DNA of 64,000 nt, taken from positions 29,290 through 93,289 of the forward strand of contig NZ_KE383879.1 of NCBI RefSeq assembly GCF_000422585.1, read 5' to 3'. Both the position numbers and the translations under genes were made by a program. Source of the DNA: Hugenholtzia roseola DSM 9546. Lineage in GTDB: Bacteria; Bacteroidota; Bacteroidia; Cytophagales; Bernardetiaceae. How positions within the stretch are numbered: position 1 is the first letter of the stretch; every line of letters begins with the position of its first letter. Below are positions 34,725-44,157 of this stretch, piece by piece. Below the pieces are notes generated by a model that worked only from the letters and a program-made list of their open reading frames with translations, was not told the DNA's origin and searched no databases.

Positions 34725-36074
34725 ATGAATTCAAACCAATACCCTCTTTTTATTAGTAAAAATATTACTCAATCTGATAAAAAAATAAATACAAATAATT
34801 TTTATAGAAATAATTTAGAAAAAAAATATACGCCTATTATAGAAGAAAATCTTAAAATAGGTTCGTTAGTATCCTACCAAGGCAACAAAAATCTTCCTAT
34901 TTTGCGTTTGTTCCGCTATAAAGAGGCTTTTTCCTACCAGTTTGTAAAAGACTTTTTTAATAAATATGGTATAACTCCAAAGGACTATGTATTTGACCCA
35001 TTTTGTGGAATGGGTACAACGCTTTTTACTTCCTGTGTCAGTGGTATTCAGTCAATAGGGATAGATAGATTGCCTACGGGGGTTTTTATTTCCGAAACTT
35101 TGCCTAAAATATTAACTATTCAACCTAACACGATTACAGAAATTTATGAGCAAGCAAAGCTTCTTTTAGAAAATGCGGCAGAGGCTCAAGTGGCAGAAGA
35201 TGTACGGATTATGAAAATTGCATTCCCACCAAAGAATTTAACCGAACTTAAACAATGGAAAACCATTATTCAAAACTTAGAAAACCCTTACAAAGAAATT
35301 ATAGATTTATTATATTTATCGGTAATAGAACCTGCCAGCTTTACAGCAAAAGACGGGCAATTTTTAAGATACTTGCCTAATAGAGAAGTAGCTACGCCAA
35401 CTGAACTTTTAGATAGAAAAGTAAAAGAATTAGAGCAAGATTTACTCAACCTTAAAACGCTTGCTTGGGATAGAAACGTACTACTACCAAAAGTATGTCA
35501 GGGTGATACAAGAGATTTAAGTTCAATTTCTTTTGAAAAAGAGCCTACCTTTATTTTGACTTCGCCACCCTACGCCAATCGTTATGACTACACTCGCAGT
35601 TACTCTTTGGAGCTATGTTTTAATTTTATTCAAAACTTTGATGAATTAAAAGCATTGCGTTTTGGCATTTTGCGCTCACATATTGAAGCAAAGGAACACG
35701 AGGGAGATAGTTCAGTACACGAGGCATTGACAGAAATTTTACAAAACTTAGAAGAAAAAAATCAAATTAAAAAACTTAATAATAATCGTATTCCTATAAT
35801 GCTTATTGCATATTTTGTTGATATGCAGAAAGTTATTAAAGAATGGTATCGAGTTTGTGCTAAAAATGCAACTGTTGTGATGGTGGTGGATAATGTGCGT
35901 TTTGAAGGAGAACACGTGCCTGTTGATTTAATTTTGTCAGATTTGGCAGAGCAGGCAGGTTTTGAAGTGGAAAAAATAATTGTTGCCCGCTACAAAGGCA
36001 ATAGTTCGCAGCAAATGGGTAAATATGGTAGATTTCCTGTACGTGAAAGTATAACTATATGGCGAAAAAAATAA
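34725..36074 (+). CDS. Type II DNA methyltransferase, probably N4-cytosine
   Basis: The 449-residue protein has the SAM-binding motif I as DPFCGMGTT (91-99) and, about 180 residues later, the catalytic motif IV TSPPYANRYDYTR (from 279). Motif I before motif IV fits the amino-methyltransferase alpha order. The Ser in SPPY favours N4-cytosine over N6-adenine modification. The start is ATG 34725; a TTG at 34698 is unlikely. Its last 16 bases overlap the nuclease gene at 36059, so it forms a classical modification-then-restriction operon. The pair is more AT-rich than its neighbours, a sign of transfer. Confidence 0.88.
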   Translation: MNSNQYPLFISKNITQSDKKINTNNFYRNNLEKKYTPIIEENLKIGSLVSYQGNKNLPILRLFRYKEAFSYQFVKDFFNKYGITPKDYVFDPFCGMGTTLFTSCVSGIQSIGIDRLPTGVFISETLPKILTIQPNTITEIYEQAKLLLENAAEAQVAEDVRIMKIAFPPKNLTELKQWKTIIQNLENPYKEIIDLLYLSVIEPASFTAKDGQFLRYLPNREVATPTELLDRKVKELEQDLLNLKTLAWDRNVLLPKVCQGDTRDLSSISFEKEPTFILTSPPYANRYDYTRSYSLELCFNFIQNFDELKALRFGILRSHIEAKEHEGDSSVHEALTEILQNLEEKNQIKKLNNNRIPIMLIAYFVDMQKVIKEWYRVCAKNATVVMVVDNVRFEGEHVPVDLILSDLAEQAGFEVEKIIVARYKGNSSQQMGKYGRFPVRESITIWRKK

Positions 36075-37000
36075 ACCAAAAAGACACCAACTACAAGACT
36101 TGGCATATCGACCAGTTAGCAAAAAGTGAGTTTTTTCATCAAAAACTACACGAATGGAAGTTGGTAGAAATGGCTGAACAATTAGAGACTATTCAAGGTG
36201 AAAGTCTCTCTTGGGACAGATTGGCATTGGGTATTTCCGAAAATGCTTGGAATAAAGTTATTCACAGGGGCATTAAACCTGTGATTGTATTTGCGCACCC
36301 TGAAATTTTACAAACTATTTTAGGCTCAACAGCCTATTACAGAATGTTGGCAATGGTTTCTCAAAAATCGATGAACCAAATAGGAGGTTCTGTAACGAAT
36401 TTTGAAACAGGCACTAAATTTCCTGACAAAGAAAAAGCAGATTTTTTGGCTTCACATCTAAATCAAATTATCAGCCATTTGATAGAAATAGATAAAAACT
36501 TAAATGCAAGAGAATTTGATATTTGGCGAGGCATGTCAGCAGGTTCACAGGCACAAGGTTCTTGGCAAAATGCAAAAGGCGAGCAGGCTGAAATTTTGCT
36601 ACGTGGTATCATAGAAAAACGTATCAACAGAAAAGGTTTAGCCAAAGAAGTAACAACCACAGAAATTGTCTTAAAAAATGGAAAAATCATTACGTTTTCT
36701 TCCGAGCCTGATATTTCAATTTTGGAAAATGGACTTATTCGAATTGCAGTAGAAGTAAAAGGTGGAATAGATACGGCAGCAGTTTTGGAAAGAGTAGGCG
36801 CAGCAATCAAAAGTTTACGTGCCAAAGAAGAAAACCCAAACTCAATTACAATTCTAATAATGCAAGAAGTTGCGTTTTCAGCAACTGCACAAAGAGACAT
36901 CGAGTTAAACAAGGACGCAATTAACCATTTCTTTAAATTGGAACAATTAGTTGATAATGAGGCGATAAGAGAGCAGTTTTTTGACTTGCTCACGATATAA
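36059..37000 (+). CDS. Type II restriction endonuclease, XcyI-like
   Basis: The 313-residue protein follows the methyltransferase with a 16-base overlap. It has a PD-(D/E)XK nuclease core: Pro-Asp at 217-218 in SSEPDISIL, then VEVKGG with Glu 232 and Lys 234, preceded by a helix with GEQAE (174-178). The overall pattern resembles, from memory, the XcyI family (which cuts CCCGGG), consistent with an N4-cytosine methylase partner. The recognition site is inference and needs a family search. The protein appears full-length and intact. Confidence 0.75.
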   Translation: MAKKINQKDTNYKTWHIDQLAKSEFFHQKLHEWKLVEMAEQLETIQGESLSWDRLALGISENAWNKVIHRGIKPVIVFAHPEILQTILGSTAYYRMLAMVSQKSMNQIGGSVTNFETGTKFPDKEKADFLASHLNQIISHLIEIDKNLNAREFDIWRGMSAGSQAQGSWQNAKGEQAEILLRGIIEKRINRKGLAKEVTTTEIVLKNGKIITFSSEPDISILENGLIRIAVEVKGGIDTAAVLERVGAAIKSLRAKEENPNSITILIMQEVAFSATAQRDIELNKDAINHFFKLEQLVDNEAIREQFFDLLTI

Positions 37001-37075
37001 TGCCCTATTAATGGGTTTGTCTATTCTTTTCTAATTGATAAACATTGATTCACTCCCAAAGGTGTTCCTTTGTGC

Positions 37076-37105
37076 TTGCGTCTTTCCCACTTTTCCTTAT
37101 TTTTG
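37076..37105 (+). promoter_or_regulatory. Promoter of the acyl-CoA synthetase/GNAT gene, abutting its start codon
   Basis: TTG at 37076-37078 and TATTTTTG at 37098-37105 are 19 bases apart. Four bases separate the -7 box from ATG 37110, so the messenger would have almost no leader. The box also excludes the upstream in-frame ATG at 37035. Confidence 0.55.
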
Positions 37106-37109
37106 TGGT

Positions 37110-39971
37110 ATGAAAACGCCGCCTGTTATTTCCTTTCGTGAGGTTTTGCGCTGCTTGTACGAAAAATTTAGCGCAGAGGACACCCAAACGCCGCCTTTTA
37201 GTTGGCAGAAACTGCACCTACCCTATTCGCGTGAAAGCATAGAGAGGCTTTTGCAGCCGCAATCTATTGCCGTTATTGGCGCAAGTGAAAGGGAAGGGAG
37301 TATCGGCAGAGAGGTATTTTTAAACCTCACGCAAAAAGGGTTTAAAGGCGAGGTCTATCCTGTCAATCCGAAGCATCGGCGCGTGTATGAGCAGAAGTGT
37401 TACGACGAGGTATCGGAAATAGAAGAATTGATAGATTTAGCCATTATCGTAACCCCTGCCGCAACCGTTCCGCAGGTGGTACGCGAGTGTGGGCAGGCAG
37501 GCGTAAAGACGGTGCTGATTATTTCGGCAGGTTTTCGCGAAATCGGGCAGGAAGGCGCGGAATTAGAAGCGCGTATTTTATTTACAGCACGCAAATATGG
37601 CGTGCGCATCTTAGGCACAAATTCTATCGGCGTGATTCGCCCCAGCCTAAACCTATTCGCCACCCCTTCCCAACATTTGCCCAATAGCGGCAATATCGGC
37701 TTTATTACCCAAAGTGCAGCCTTAGGCGATGGCATCTTAGATTGGGCAAAAAAAGCCAATGTAGGCTTTTCGGCGTTCTTTTCCATCGGCTCTATGCTCG
37801 ATATTAGCTTGGGCGAACTGATTTTTCATCTGGGCGACGACCCCCAAACGAAGGCTATCGTCATCTATTGCGAAACCGTAACCTTTGCGCGTCATTTCCT
37901 TTCGGCAGCGCGTGAAGTGTCTTATTCTAAGCCAATTATCGTCTTGAAGGCAGGCAGAACGCAAGAAGGGGCTTGGGCAGCCCTCTACCACACAGGAGCG
38001 CAAATGGGCGAAGATGCCGTCTTTGATGCCGCTTTCCGTAGGTCGGGGATTTTGCGCGTAGATACCTTGCAGGAGGTCTTTCTAATGGCAGAGGTGATTG
38101 CCAAACAGCCACGCCCCAAAGGGAAAAATTTAGCCATTCTGACCAATGGCGGCGGTCTGGGAGTCTTAGCCACAGATGCGCTACTAAAAGGCGGAGGGCA
38201 GTTAGCCGAACTTTCTGAAAGTAGTCGCGAAAGTCTGCATCAGATTTTGCCACATTGTTGGGAAATCCACAATCCCATCGACCTTTTAGGAAAGGGTACG
38301 CCCCAAAATTACGAAAAAGTCTTGGAGGTCATTGCGCAGGATACGCAGGTAGATGGCATCTTGGTCATTCTTTCGCCGCAGGTCAATACCGACCCTACCG
38401 AAACGGCAGAGCGCATTGCCAAATTTGCCAAAATCAAGGACAAACCCATTTTGGCTTCTTGGGTAGGAAGTGTAGAGGTAGAAAAAGGGCGCGAAATTTT
38501 GGCACAGGTAGGGATTCCACACCTGCCCTACCCCGATTCTGCCGCCGCCATTTTCAATTACCTTTGGCGATACGCCTACAATTTAAAGGGCATCTACCAA
38601 ACGCCACGCCGCACCGAAACCCCCCATGCCTTTGCAGGCGAGCAGGTAGAGCAAATCATTTTTCAAGCCCAAAAAGAAAAACGCACACGCCTTTCGAAAT
38701 GGGAATCGCTGCAAATTCTGAAAGCCTACGGACTGCCCGTCATAGAAACACAATTAGCCCACAGCCCCGAAGAAGCCTGCCAAAAAGCCTTAGCGATTGG
38801 AAAACCTATCGCGCTCAAAGCGCACGTCTTAGATGGTAGCAGCAATGTATTGAGTGGCGGCTTGCGCCTCTATCTCAAACAGCCCGAAGAAGTGTCCAAA
38901 GCCTATCAGGACATCCAAAAAAATGTAGAAGAAAGGCGCGGGGCAGATAAGTTTGAAGGCGTGATGGTACAAGAGATGAGCCGCATACAAGGCATCGAGC
39001 TTGCCGTGGGCATGCAAATAGATAGCCAATTTGGGCGCGTCATTGTCTTTGGCAATGGCGAAAAGACGGCGCAATACTACCCCGACCGCGCCATTGCCCT
39101 GCCACCCCTCAATACCACTTTGGCACGACGCGCAATGGAGCAAACGCGCATCTATCAGACCTTAGAAAAGGCGGCGCGTTTAGATGTAGATACGATTGCT
39201 AATTTAGAACAACTTTTGGTACGATTTAGCGAGCTGGTTGTGGAGCAGCCTTGGATTAGCGGCATTAAAATAGACCCCATTGCAGTTTCGGCAGCCGATG
39301 GCATGGCGATTTTAGATGCCAATATCAGCCTTTTTCCTGCCGACACGCCCCAAGATGAACTGCCCACCTTAGCAATTCGTCCTTATCCTGAATCCTACGA
39401 AATGGCATGGCGTTTGAAAAAATCACAACTTGCCGTCCAGATTCGCCCTATCCGCCCCGAAGACCAGCCCTTGATGGAGGTCTTTCATAGCCGCCTTTCT
39501 ACCAAAAGCGTCTATTTTCGCTTCTTTCACAATGTCAGTTTAGACCAAAGAATTTCGCATGAGCGGCTTTCGCGGCTTTGTTTTGCCGACTACGAACGAC
39601 AGATAACCTTAGTCTGCGAAACAGCATTGCCCAATCAAAACGGCGAATTAGAGCCGCTTGTCATTGGGGCTGCGCGTTGTGTTCGCTTTTCTGGCACACA
39701 AGAAGCCGAATTTGCGATGTCCATCATCGACGACTATCAGGGCGAAGGCTTGGGAACAGTTTTTTTATCGCAAATTGTAGAAATTTGCAAGCGCGAAAAA
39801 ATAGAAATCCTGCACGCCGACATCCTACCCGAAAATATAGCCATGAAAAAAGTATGCGAAAAGTTGGGCTTCGAAATGCGCCTCGATATGGCAGAAGGAG
39901 CAGTAAAGGCGACTCTTTATGTAGAAAGTCAGGGTAGGGAAAGCCTTTTCGAATGGGAAGACGAAGATTGA
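37110..39971 (+). CDS. Fused ADP-forming acyl-CoA synthetase and GNAT acetyltransferase (Pat/PatZ-like)
   Basis: The 953-residue protein has, in order, a CoA-binding domain (PQSIAVIGASEREGSIGREV), a succinyl-CoA-synthetase-like ligase domain, an ATP-grasp domain (about residues 530-760; KWESLQILKAYGLPV, KPIALKAHVLDGSS) and a C-terminal GNAT domain (about 790-953; IRPIRPEDQPLMEVFHSRLS, DDYQGEGLGTVFLSQI). This is the layout of the lysine acetyltransferase Pat/PatZ, which acetylates acetyl-CoA synthetase. Unlike what I recall for enterobacterial Pat, the phospho-histidine site of ADP-forming synthetases is kept here (LYHTGAQMGED), so acyl-CoA synthesis may still occur. It stands alone and ends before a tandem repeat and hairpin. 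Confidence 0.88.
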   Translation: MKTPPVISFREVLRCLYEKFSAEDTQTPPFSWQKLHLPYSRESIERLLQPQSIAVIGASEREGSIGREVFLNLTQKGFKGEVYPVNPKHRRVYEQKCYDEVSEIEELIDLAIIVTPAATVPQVVRECGQAGVKTVLIISAGFREIGQEGAELEARILFTARKYGVRILGTNSIGVIRPSLNLFATPSQHLPNSGNIGFITQSAALGDGILDWAKKANVGFSAFFSIGSMLDISLGELIFHLGDDPQTKAIVIYCETVTFARHFLSAAREVSYSKPIIVLKAGRTQEGAWAALYHTGAQMGEDAVFDAAFRRSGILRVDTLQEVFLMAEVIAKQPRPKGKNLAILTNGGGLGVLATDALLKGGGQLAELSESSRESLHQILPHCWEIHNPIDLLGKGTPQNYEKVLEVIAQDTQVDGILVILSPQVNTDPTETAERIAKFAKIKDKPILASWVGSVEVEKGREILAQVGIPHLPYPDSAAAIFNYLWRYAYNLKGIYQTPRRTETPHAFAGEQVEQIIFQAQKEKRTRLSKWESLQILKAYGLPVIETQLAHSPEEACQKALAIGKPIALKAHVLDGSSNVLSGGLRLYLKQPEEVSKAYQDIQKNVEERRGADKFEGVMVQEMSRIQGIELAVGMQIDSQFGRVIVFGNGEKTAQYYPDRAIALPPLNTTLARRAMEQTRIYQTLEKAARLDVDTIANLEQLLVRFSELVVEQPWISGIKIDPIAVSAADGMAILDANISLFPADTPQDELPTLAIRPYPESYEMAWRLKKSQLAVQIRPIRPEDQPLMEVFHSRLSTKSVYFRFFHNVSLDQRISHERLSRLCFADYERQITLVCETALPNQNGELEPLVIGAARCVRFSGTQEAEFAMSIIDDYQGEGLGTVFLSQIVEICKREKIEILHADILPENIAMKKVCEKLGFEMRLDMAEGAVKATLYVESQGRESLFEWEDED

Positions 39972-39998
39972 TTTTTGAAAGAGGATTCAGAGCGATAC

Positions 39999-40034
39999 TT
40001 ATAGGGACAAGGCATTGCCTTGTCTGAAATTAGT
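39999..40034. repeat. Family A fragment A8 (palindrome only)
   Basis: TATAGGGACAAGGC and GCCTTGTCTG remain of the family A palindrome; neither terminal repeat is present. It lies just past the stop of the synthetase/GNAT gene. Confidence 0.5.
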
Positions 40035-40052
40035 AAAACGAAGTGAAAGGAT

Positions 40053-40137
40053 TTTTAAACCCGATTTAAACGTAGTTTAAATAGAGTTTAAACAGGGTTT
40101 AAACATAGTTTAAATCGGGTTTAAACGGGGTTTAAAC
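40053..40137. repeat. Tandem 11-bp repeat with TTTAAA cores
   Basis: TTTAAA recurs seven times at an 11-base step from 40064 on, each followed by a variable five-base spacer (for example CGTAG, TAGAG, CAGGG), with a worn eighth unit TTTTAAAC at the left. Several units spell GTTTAAAC. The outer parts (CCCGATTTAAAC and GTTTAAATCGGG) are also inverted copies of each other, so the block can fold on itself. It lies between two converging genes, beside a GC-rich hairpin. Confidence 0.85.
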
Positions 40138-40139
40138 CT

Positions 40140-40163
40140 CGCCGACGGGCAACGCCCTCGGCG
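40140..40163. terminator. GC-rich hairpin between converging genes
   Basis: CGCCGA and GGGC pair with GCCC and CGGCG around AAC, with one mismatch, four bases from the stop of the leftward SpoIIE gene. It has no long T run on either side, but its place between converging genes suggests a two-way terminator. Confidence 0.55.
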
Positions 40164-40167
40164 ACGG

Positions 40168-43100
40168 TTAGACTTTAAAACCTAAAAAACAAATATCGTC
40201 GCGCTGCTCGGCATCTCCCTGATGCCTTTGTAGGGCTTCTTTCAGTGCGCTTTCTTGCTCCTTTAAAGGACGCTCCTGCATCGATTCCAAAAGTTGCAAC
40301 AGGGTAGGCGTACCAAACTTTGTCCCTTCGAGGTTTGCTTGGTCTATGATGCCATCGGAAAAGAGATAAATCGTTAGGTCTTTTTCGGCAGAAAAGGAAA
40401 GCTGTTTGGTTTCGAAAGCCACGCCCTTGCGCTGCTTTCCGCCAATGCTGCTACGGCTTCCCTGCCTAATTTCTAATTTTTTATCATATCCATACCAAAG
40501 CGGACGTTTTGCGCCTTCAAATTGTACCAAAATCTTACCTTCTTCTTTGCGCCACGCACAAAGGGCTATGTCGAGTCCGTCATTGTTGCCACTTTCGCCG
40601 CCCTGTGCTAAGGCTTGTTGGATTCCTTCATGCAGTTTGTACAAAACTTCGGCAGGGTCTGAAATGTGGTTTTCTACAATAATTTGTTTGAGCAAAGTAG
40701 CCGAAAGCATCGCCATCAAAGCACCGGGAACGCCATGCCCTGTGCAGTCGGCAACGGCTGCCCAATGCCAAATCTGACCTTCAAAACGTATCGTTTCAAA
40801 CCAATAAAAATCACCACTTACCAAATCTTTGGGCTGATACAAAAGGCAGTAGGCTTTAAAAAGTTGGTTTGTGAGGGTCTTTTTAGGCAAAATCGCCTGT
40901 TGGATATTTTGCGCATAGCGAATACTATCGGTAATATCCTGATTTTTGAGCTGCAATTCCTGATAACTTGTCGCATTCGCAATCGCAATGGCGGTATAAG
41001 TAGCCAAAGAGCGCAACATCGCCAAATCGCGATACTCGTAGGCGTAGGCTTCCCGACTTTGTGCCGTCATGACTCCCAAAATTTCATCGCCTAAGCGCAG
41101 AGGCAGATAAATGAGTGAGCGCATGTCCTCGCCTTCTTTTAGTCGGGAAGCGGCAGGTTCGGGCTGCTCTGCTGTGTCATTGACCAAAATTTCGCGATTT
41201 TGCGAAAAGCAAATAATAGAATATTGCTCTGCCTCGTCTAAGGTTTCATAGTGAAAAGGAAGGGGTACGCCCATTTCCATAAAACCCTGAAAGTCAAGAC
41301 GTTGATTGTGTTTGTTCCAAATGCCCACCCCAAAAGCATCGAGCGGCATCAGGGCTTGAAGGCGCAGGTAGAGCCGCTGAATGAGGGCATCTGCTTGCAG
41401 GGTTGCAGTTAGTTCCTGCCCTACTTCGCTCAAAATTCTGATGTCTTGGTAGGTTTTTTCGAGCAAATCTTTTTGTTTGCTCAAAATTTCTTTTTGGGCT
41501 TCAATCTCCAAATTTTTCAACTCTAAGGTTTCTTTTTGGGTCAGAATGTCGCGATTGAGGTCTTTTAAGTTTTCAGATTGCACCAAAATTTCCTCTTTTT
41601 GCTGTTCTAATTCTGCATTTTTGAGTTGTATTTCTTGCGTGCGCTCGCGTACTGCCATTTCCAAAGCCCTATTTTTCCTTTCAAGGCGGCGCAAATTATA
41701 GACCACGCCTATCCGAACCAGTCCTGCCCCCATTGCGATAAGCACGCCAATAGCGATGGCTTGCACCCACCAGCGGCGATACCAAGGTGCTAAAATCCTG
41801 AAAGTAAAGCGTTTGACTTCCGTTTCCTGCCCCCAGATATTTTTGGCTTTTAGGTGCAAAGTATAATTGCCTTCGGAAAGGTTGTGGAAAACTTGTTTCT
41901 TTTCATAGCTCCATTCCGACCAATTTTCATCTAAACCTTCTAAAAAGTAGGCGTATTGGGTTCGCTTTTCGTAAAAATAATCGTCTGTGGCAAATTCAAA
42001 ATGAATCCGCTGTTTGGCAAAATCGAGTTCGAGGGGGCGGCTAAAATCGTAAAATGCCCCTGCCAAAAGAGAATCTTCTTGCAGGTAGATGTTGCGCAAA
42101 AAGACTTCAAAGGCTACTTTTTTGGGCGTTTCTATGGGCAAATCAAAGCGATATAAGCCTTCCTGTCCGCCTACCCAAAGTGCCTGCGAATCGAGTAGAA
42201 ATGCCGTAAATGCCATATCGGGCAGCACCGCAAACGGACTTGCCAAACGCTGATACGTACCATTAGGCTCTTTCGCCCACTTTTCTACCCAACGCATACG
42301 CGGGCGTTTGCCTGAAAGGTCTTTCAAAAGAAGGTAATAATTTTTATCTGAATCAGAAAGCACATTTTCTATCGCTACCTGCGCCTTGCCCAAATCTATG
42401 CCTCGAAAGGGCGTTGCCACTATTTTGTCGCTTTCTGTTTGGTAGCGATAAAAGCCTGCTTCGGTTAGGAAATAAAGCGTATCGGCTTCAAAATAAGGTG
42501 AGATGAAATTATTAGTAGGCAGCCCTTTGAGTGTGTCATAACGCGCAATCGCAAGGCTTTTCTTTTGCAAAGAATCTTTTAGAAAAAGCCGATAAGTGCC
42601 TTGAAATGAGGTACTTATCCACATACTACCTGCCCCATCAATAACTGCGCCACGCGCCTCTGCCCCAATTCCCCAAGCAGGCCGATTGGGTATCCATTTT
42701 TGGTTGTGGTAGGATAAAATAGCCAAACTATCGCCAACGCCTACCAAAAAGCTGTGAGTAGGAAGATTTTGTGCTTGTATCCATTTGGGGGATAATTTTT
42801 TAATAAAAAAGGCATTTTTATTGTAAAATTCGTGTAAAAGTGTGGTATCTTTCCAAACTTCTATGCCATAAGAACTGCCGATAAGCAAAAAACTTTCGGG
42901 CTTTTCGCCTTCTATTTCTATCTCTTCGATAAACCAAACATTACGACGTGCCAAACTCTCCTTGTTTTTGAGTAAGCGCGTTTGCGCCAAGTTCGAAATC
43001 TCATTTTTTTGTGAAACAATCATTTCACCTTTGTACCGTCCTATTTTTTGCACTTCATACAAGTTGCCCTTTCTTTCGCTCCAAAACTGAAAAGCAGAAG

Positions 43101-44157
43101 GGTATTGCAGCAGCGAAAAACCTTTGTTCGTTGCTAAGGCAAGCCCTCGCCGAAGAGGTGCTGCGCCAAAGACGCGCTCGTCAGTAAGTCCGTTTTGTTT
43201 GTCTAAAAAGTCCTTAGCTTTTCCATTTTTTTCTATAATCACAACGCCTTTGCTTAGGGTAGGAACAGCAAAAAGTTGGGGTAGCCCTAATTTTTCCAAC
43301 GAAAAGGCTTCATACGACTGCCTGCGATAGAGGCTCATCTCATCTTGGGCTGCAAAGGCAGGGCTAAAAAGGCTATCGGGGTAGCTTTTTCTGTGGGCAG
43401 AATGGGTGTGGTGGTATTTCCAAAAAAGCGTGTTGGCTTTGCGCGGATTGGTAAAAAAGAGGGTGCTTTCTGCATCAAGCGGCGCAGTAAAATAGAGCCG
43501 CACGCCCTTAAACCTTTCGCCTTCGGGTAGCAAGACAAGGGAATCGCGCCCATCGAGGGTCATGAGTCCTTGGCTTGCTTTGGAGAGCCAAATTTTGTTT
43601 TCTACATAGCCGATTTTGAAAAATTCGTTTTTGTCGTTTTTCCAAAAACTGACCTTTCCATTTTTATAGCGAAAAAAAGCTGCCATAGCTGCAAAAAAAG
43701 TCCCTTCGGGGGTGTGCAGCACCTGCCAAATATCCGAAAAAGGAATAGGATTGGGCGCGTTGGGCTTTTCTTTCAAACTATCACTCAAACAGACATAGCG
43801 TTTTTTCCCCTGCGCCGTATTTTCTAAATAGCCAAATTCGCCTATCGCACCTACATAGACGCGCCCATTTTCACCTACGGCTAAGGCGCGTACCACACTT
43901 TTATTTTTGACCTCGATTTTTTCCCACCGCAAACCATCATACAACAAAACGCCTTCGGTATTGCCTACATACAAAATTCCCCTTTCATCTACTACCACTG
44001 CCCAATTTTGCGCATCAGCGCGATAGTGTGAGGGCGCGTAATACTGTTCGGGATAAAAGCCCGAAGCAAAGCCACTACCCACAGGCGGCACTTGTTGGGC
44101 AAGGGCAGAAAGGGAAGACAAAGCCCACAAGCCCACAAAGGCTACGCAAAGCAGCAT
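40168..44157 (-). CDS. Propeller-Y_Y_Y-GAF-SpoIIE sensor phosphatase (first paralogue)
   Basis: The start at ATG 44157 gives a clean signal peptide (MLLCVAFVGLWALSSLSALA); the frame stays open to 44292. The roughly 1,330-residue protein has a periplasmic two-component-regulator-type beta-propeller with repeats such as VVVDERGILYVGNTEGVLLYDG. A Y_Y_Y domain (KRTQYAYFLEGLDENWSEW...) follows, then one membrane helix (WWVQAIAIGVLIAMGAGLV), a long coiled coil and a GAF domain. The C-terminal PP2C/SpoIIE phosphatase has AAVADCTGHGVPGALMAML, NNDGLDIALC and RDDICFLGF. Such proteins sense an outside signal and dephosphorylate an anti-sigma-antagonist-type partner; no such partner is adjacent. A close paralogue lies at 54106. 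Confidence 0.9.
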   Translation of the reverse strand: MLLCVAFVGLWALSSLSALAQQVPPVGSGFASGFYPEQYYAPSHYRADAQNWAVVVDERGILYVGNTEGVLLYDGLRWEKIEVKNKSVVRALAVGENGRVYVGAIGEFGYLENTAQGKKRYVCLSDSLKEKPNAPNPIPFSDIWQVLHTPEGTFFAAMAAFFRYKNGKVSFWKNDKNEFFKIGYVENKIWLSKASQGLMTLDGRDSLVLLPEGERFKGVRLYFTAPLDAESTLFFTNPRKANTLFWKYHHTHSAHRKSYPDSLFSPAFAAQDEMSLYRRQSYEAFSLEKLGLPQLFAVPTLSKGVVIIEKNGKAKDFLDKQNGLTDERVFGAAPLRRGLALATNKGFSLLQYPSAFQFWSERKGNLYEVQKIGRYKGEMIVSQKNEISNLAQTRLLKNKESLARRNVWFIEEIEIEGEKPESFLLIGSSYGIEVWKDTTLLHEFYNKNAFFIKKLSPKWIQAQNLPTHSFLVGVGDSLAILSYHNQKWIPNRPAWGIGAEARGAVIDGAGSMWISTSFQGTYRLFLKDSLQKKSLAIARYDTLKGLPTNNFISPYFEADTLYFLTEAGFYRYQTESDKIVATPFRGIDLGKAQVAIENVLSDSDKNYYLLLKDLSGKRPRMRWVEKWAKEPNGTYQRLASPFAVLPDMAFTAFLLDSQALWVGGQEGLYRFDLPIETPKKVAFEVFLRNIYLQEDSLLAGAFYDFSRPLELDFAKQRIHFEFATDDYFYEKRTQYAYFLEGLDENWSEWSYEKKQVFHNLSEGNYTLHLKAKNIWGQETEVKRFTFRILAPWYRRWWVQAIAIGVLIAMGAGLVRIGVVYNLRRLERKNRALEMAVRERTQEIQLKNAELEQQKEEILVQSENLKDLNRDILTQKETLELKNLEIEAQKEILSKQKDLLEKTYQDIRILSEVGQELTATLQADALIQRLYLRLQALMPLDAFGVGIWNKHNQRLDFQGFMEMGVPLPFHYETLDEAEQYSIICFSQNREILVNDTAEQPEPAASRLKEGEDMRSLIYLPLRLGDEILGVMTAQSREAYAYEYRDLAMLRSLATYTAIAIANATSYQELQLKNQDITDSIRYAQNIQQAILPKKTLTNQLFKAYCLLYQPKDLVSGDFYWFETIRFEGQIWHWAAVADCTGHGVPGALMAMLSATLLKQIIVENHISDPAEVLYKLHEGIQQALAQGGESGNNDGLDIALCAWRKEEGKILVQFEGAKRPLWYGYDKKLEIRQGSRSSIGGKQRKGVAFETKQLSFSAEKDLTIYLFSDGIIDQANLEGTKFGTPTLLQLLESMQERPLKEQESALKEALQRHQGDAEQRDDICFLGFKV

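Noticed and set aside
40053..40137. CRISPR array at the TTTAAA repeats
   Set aside because: Units are 11 bp with five-base spacers and there are no cas genes; it is a short tandem repeat.
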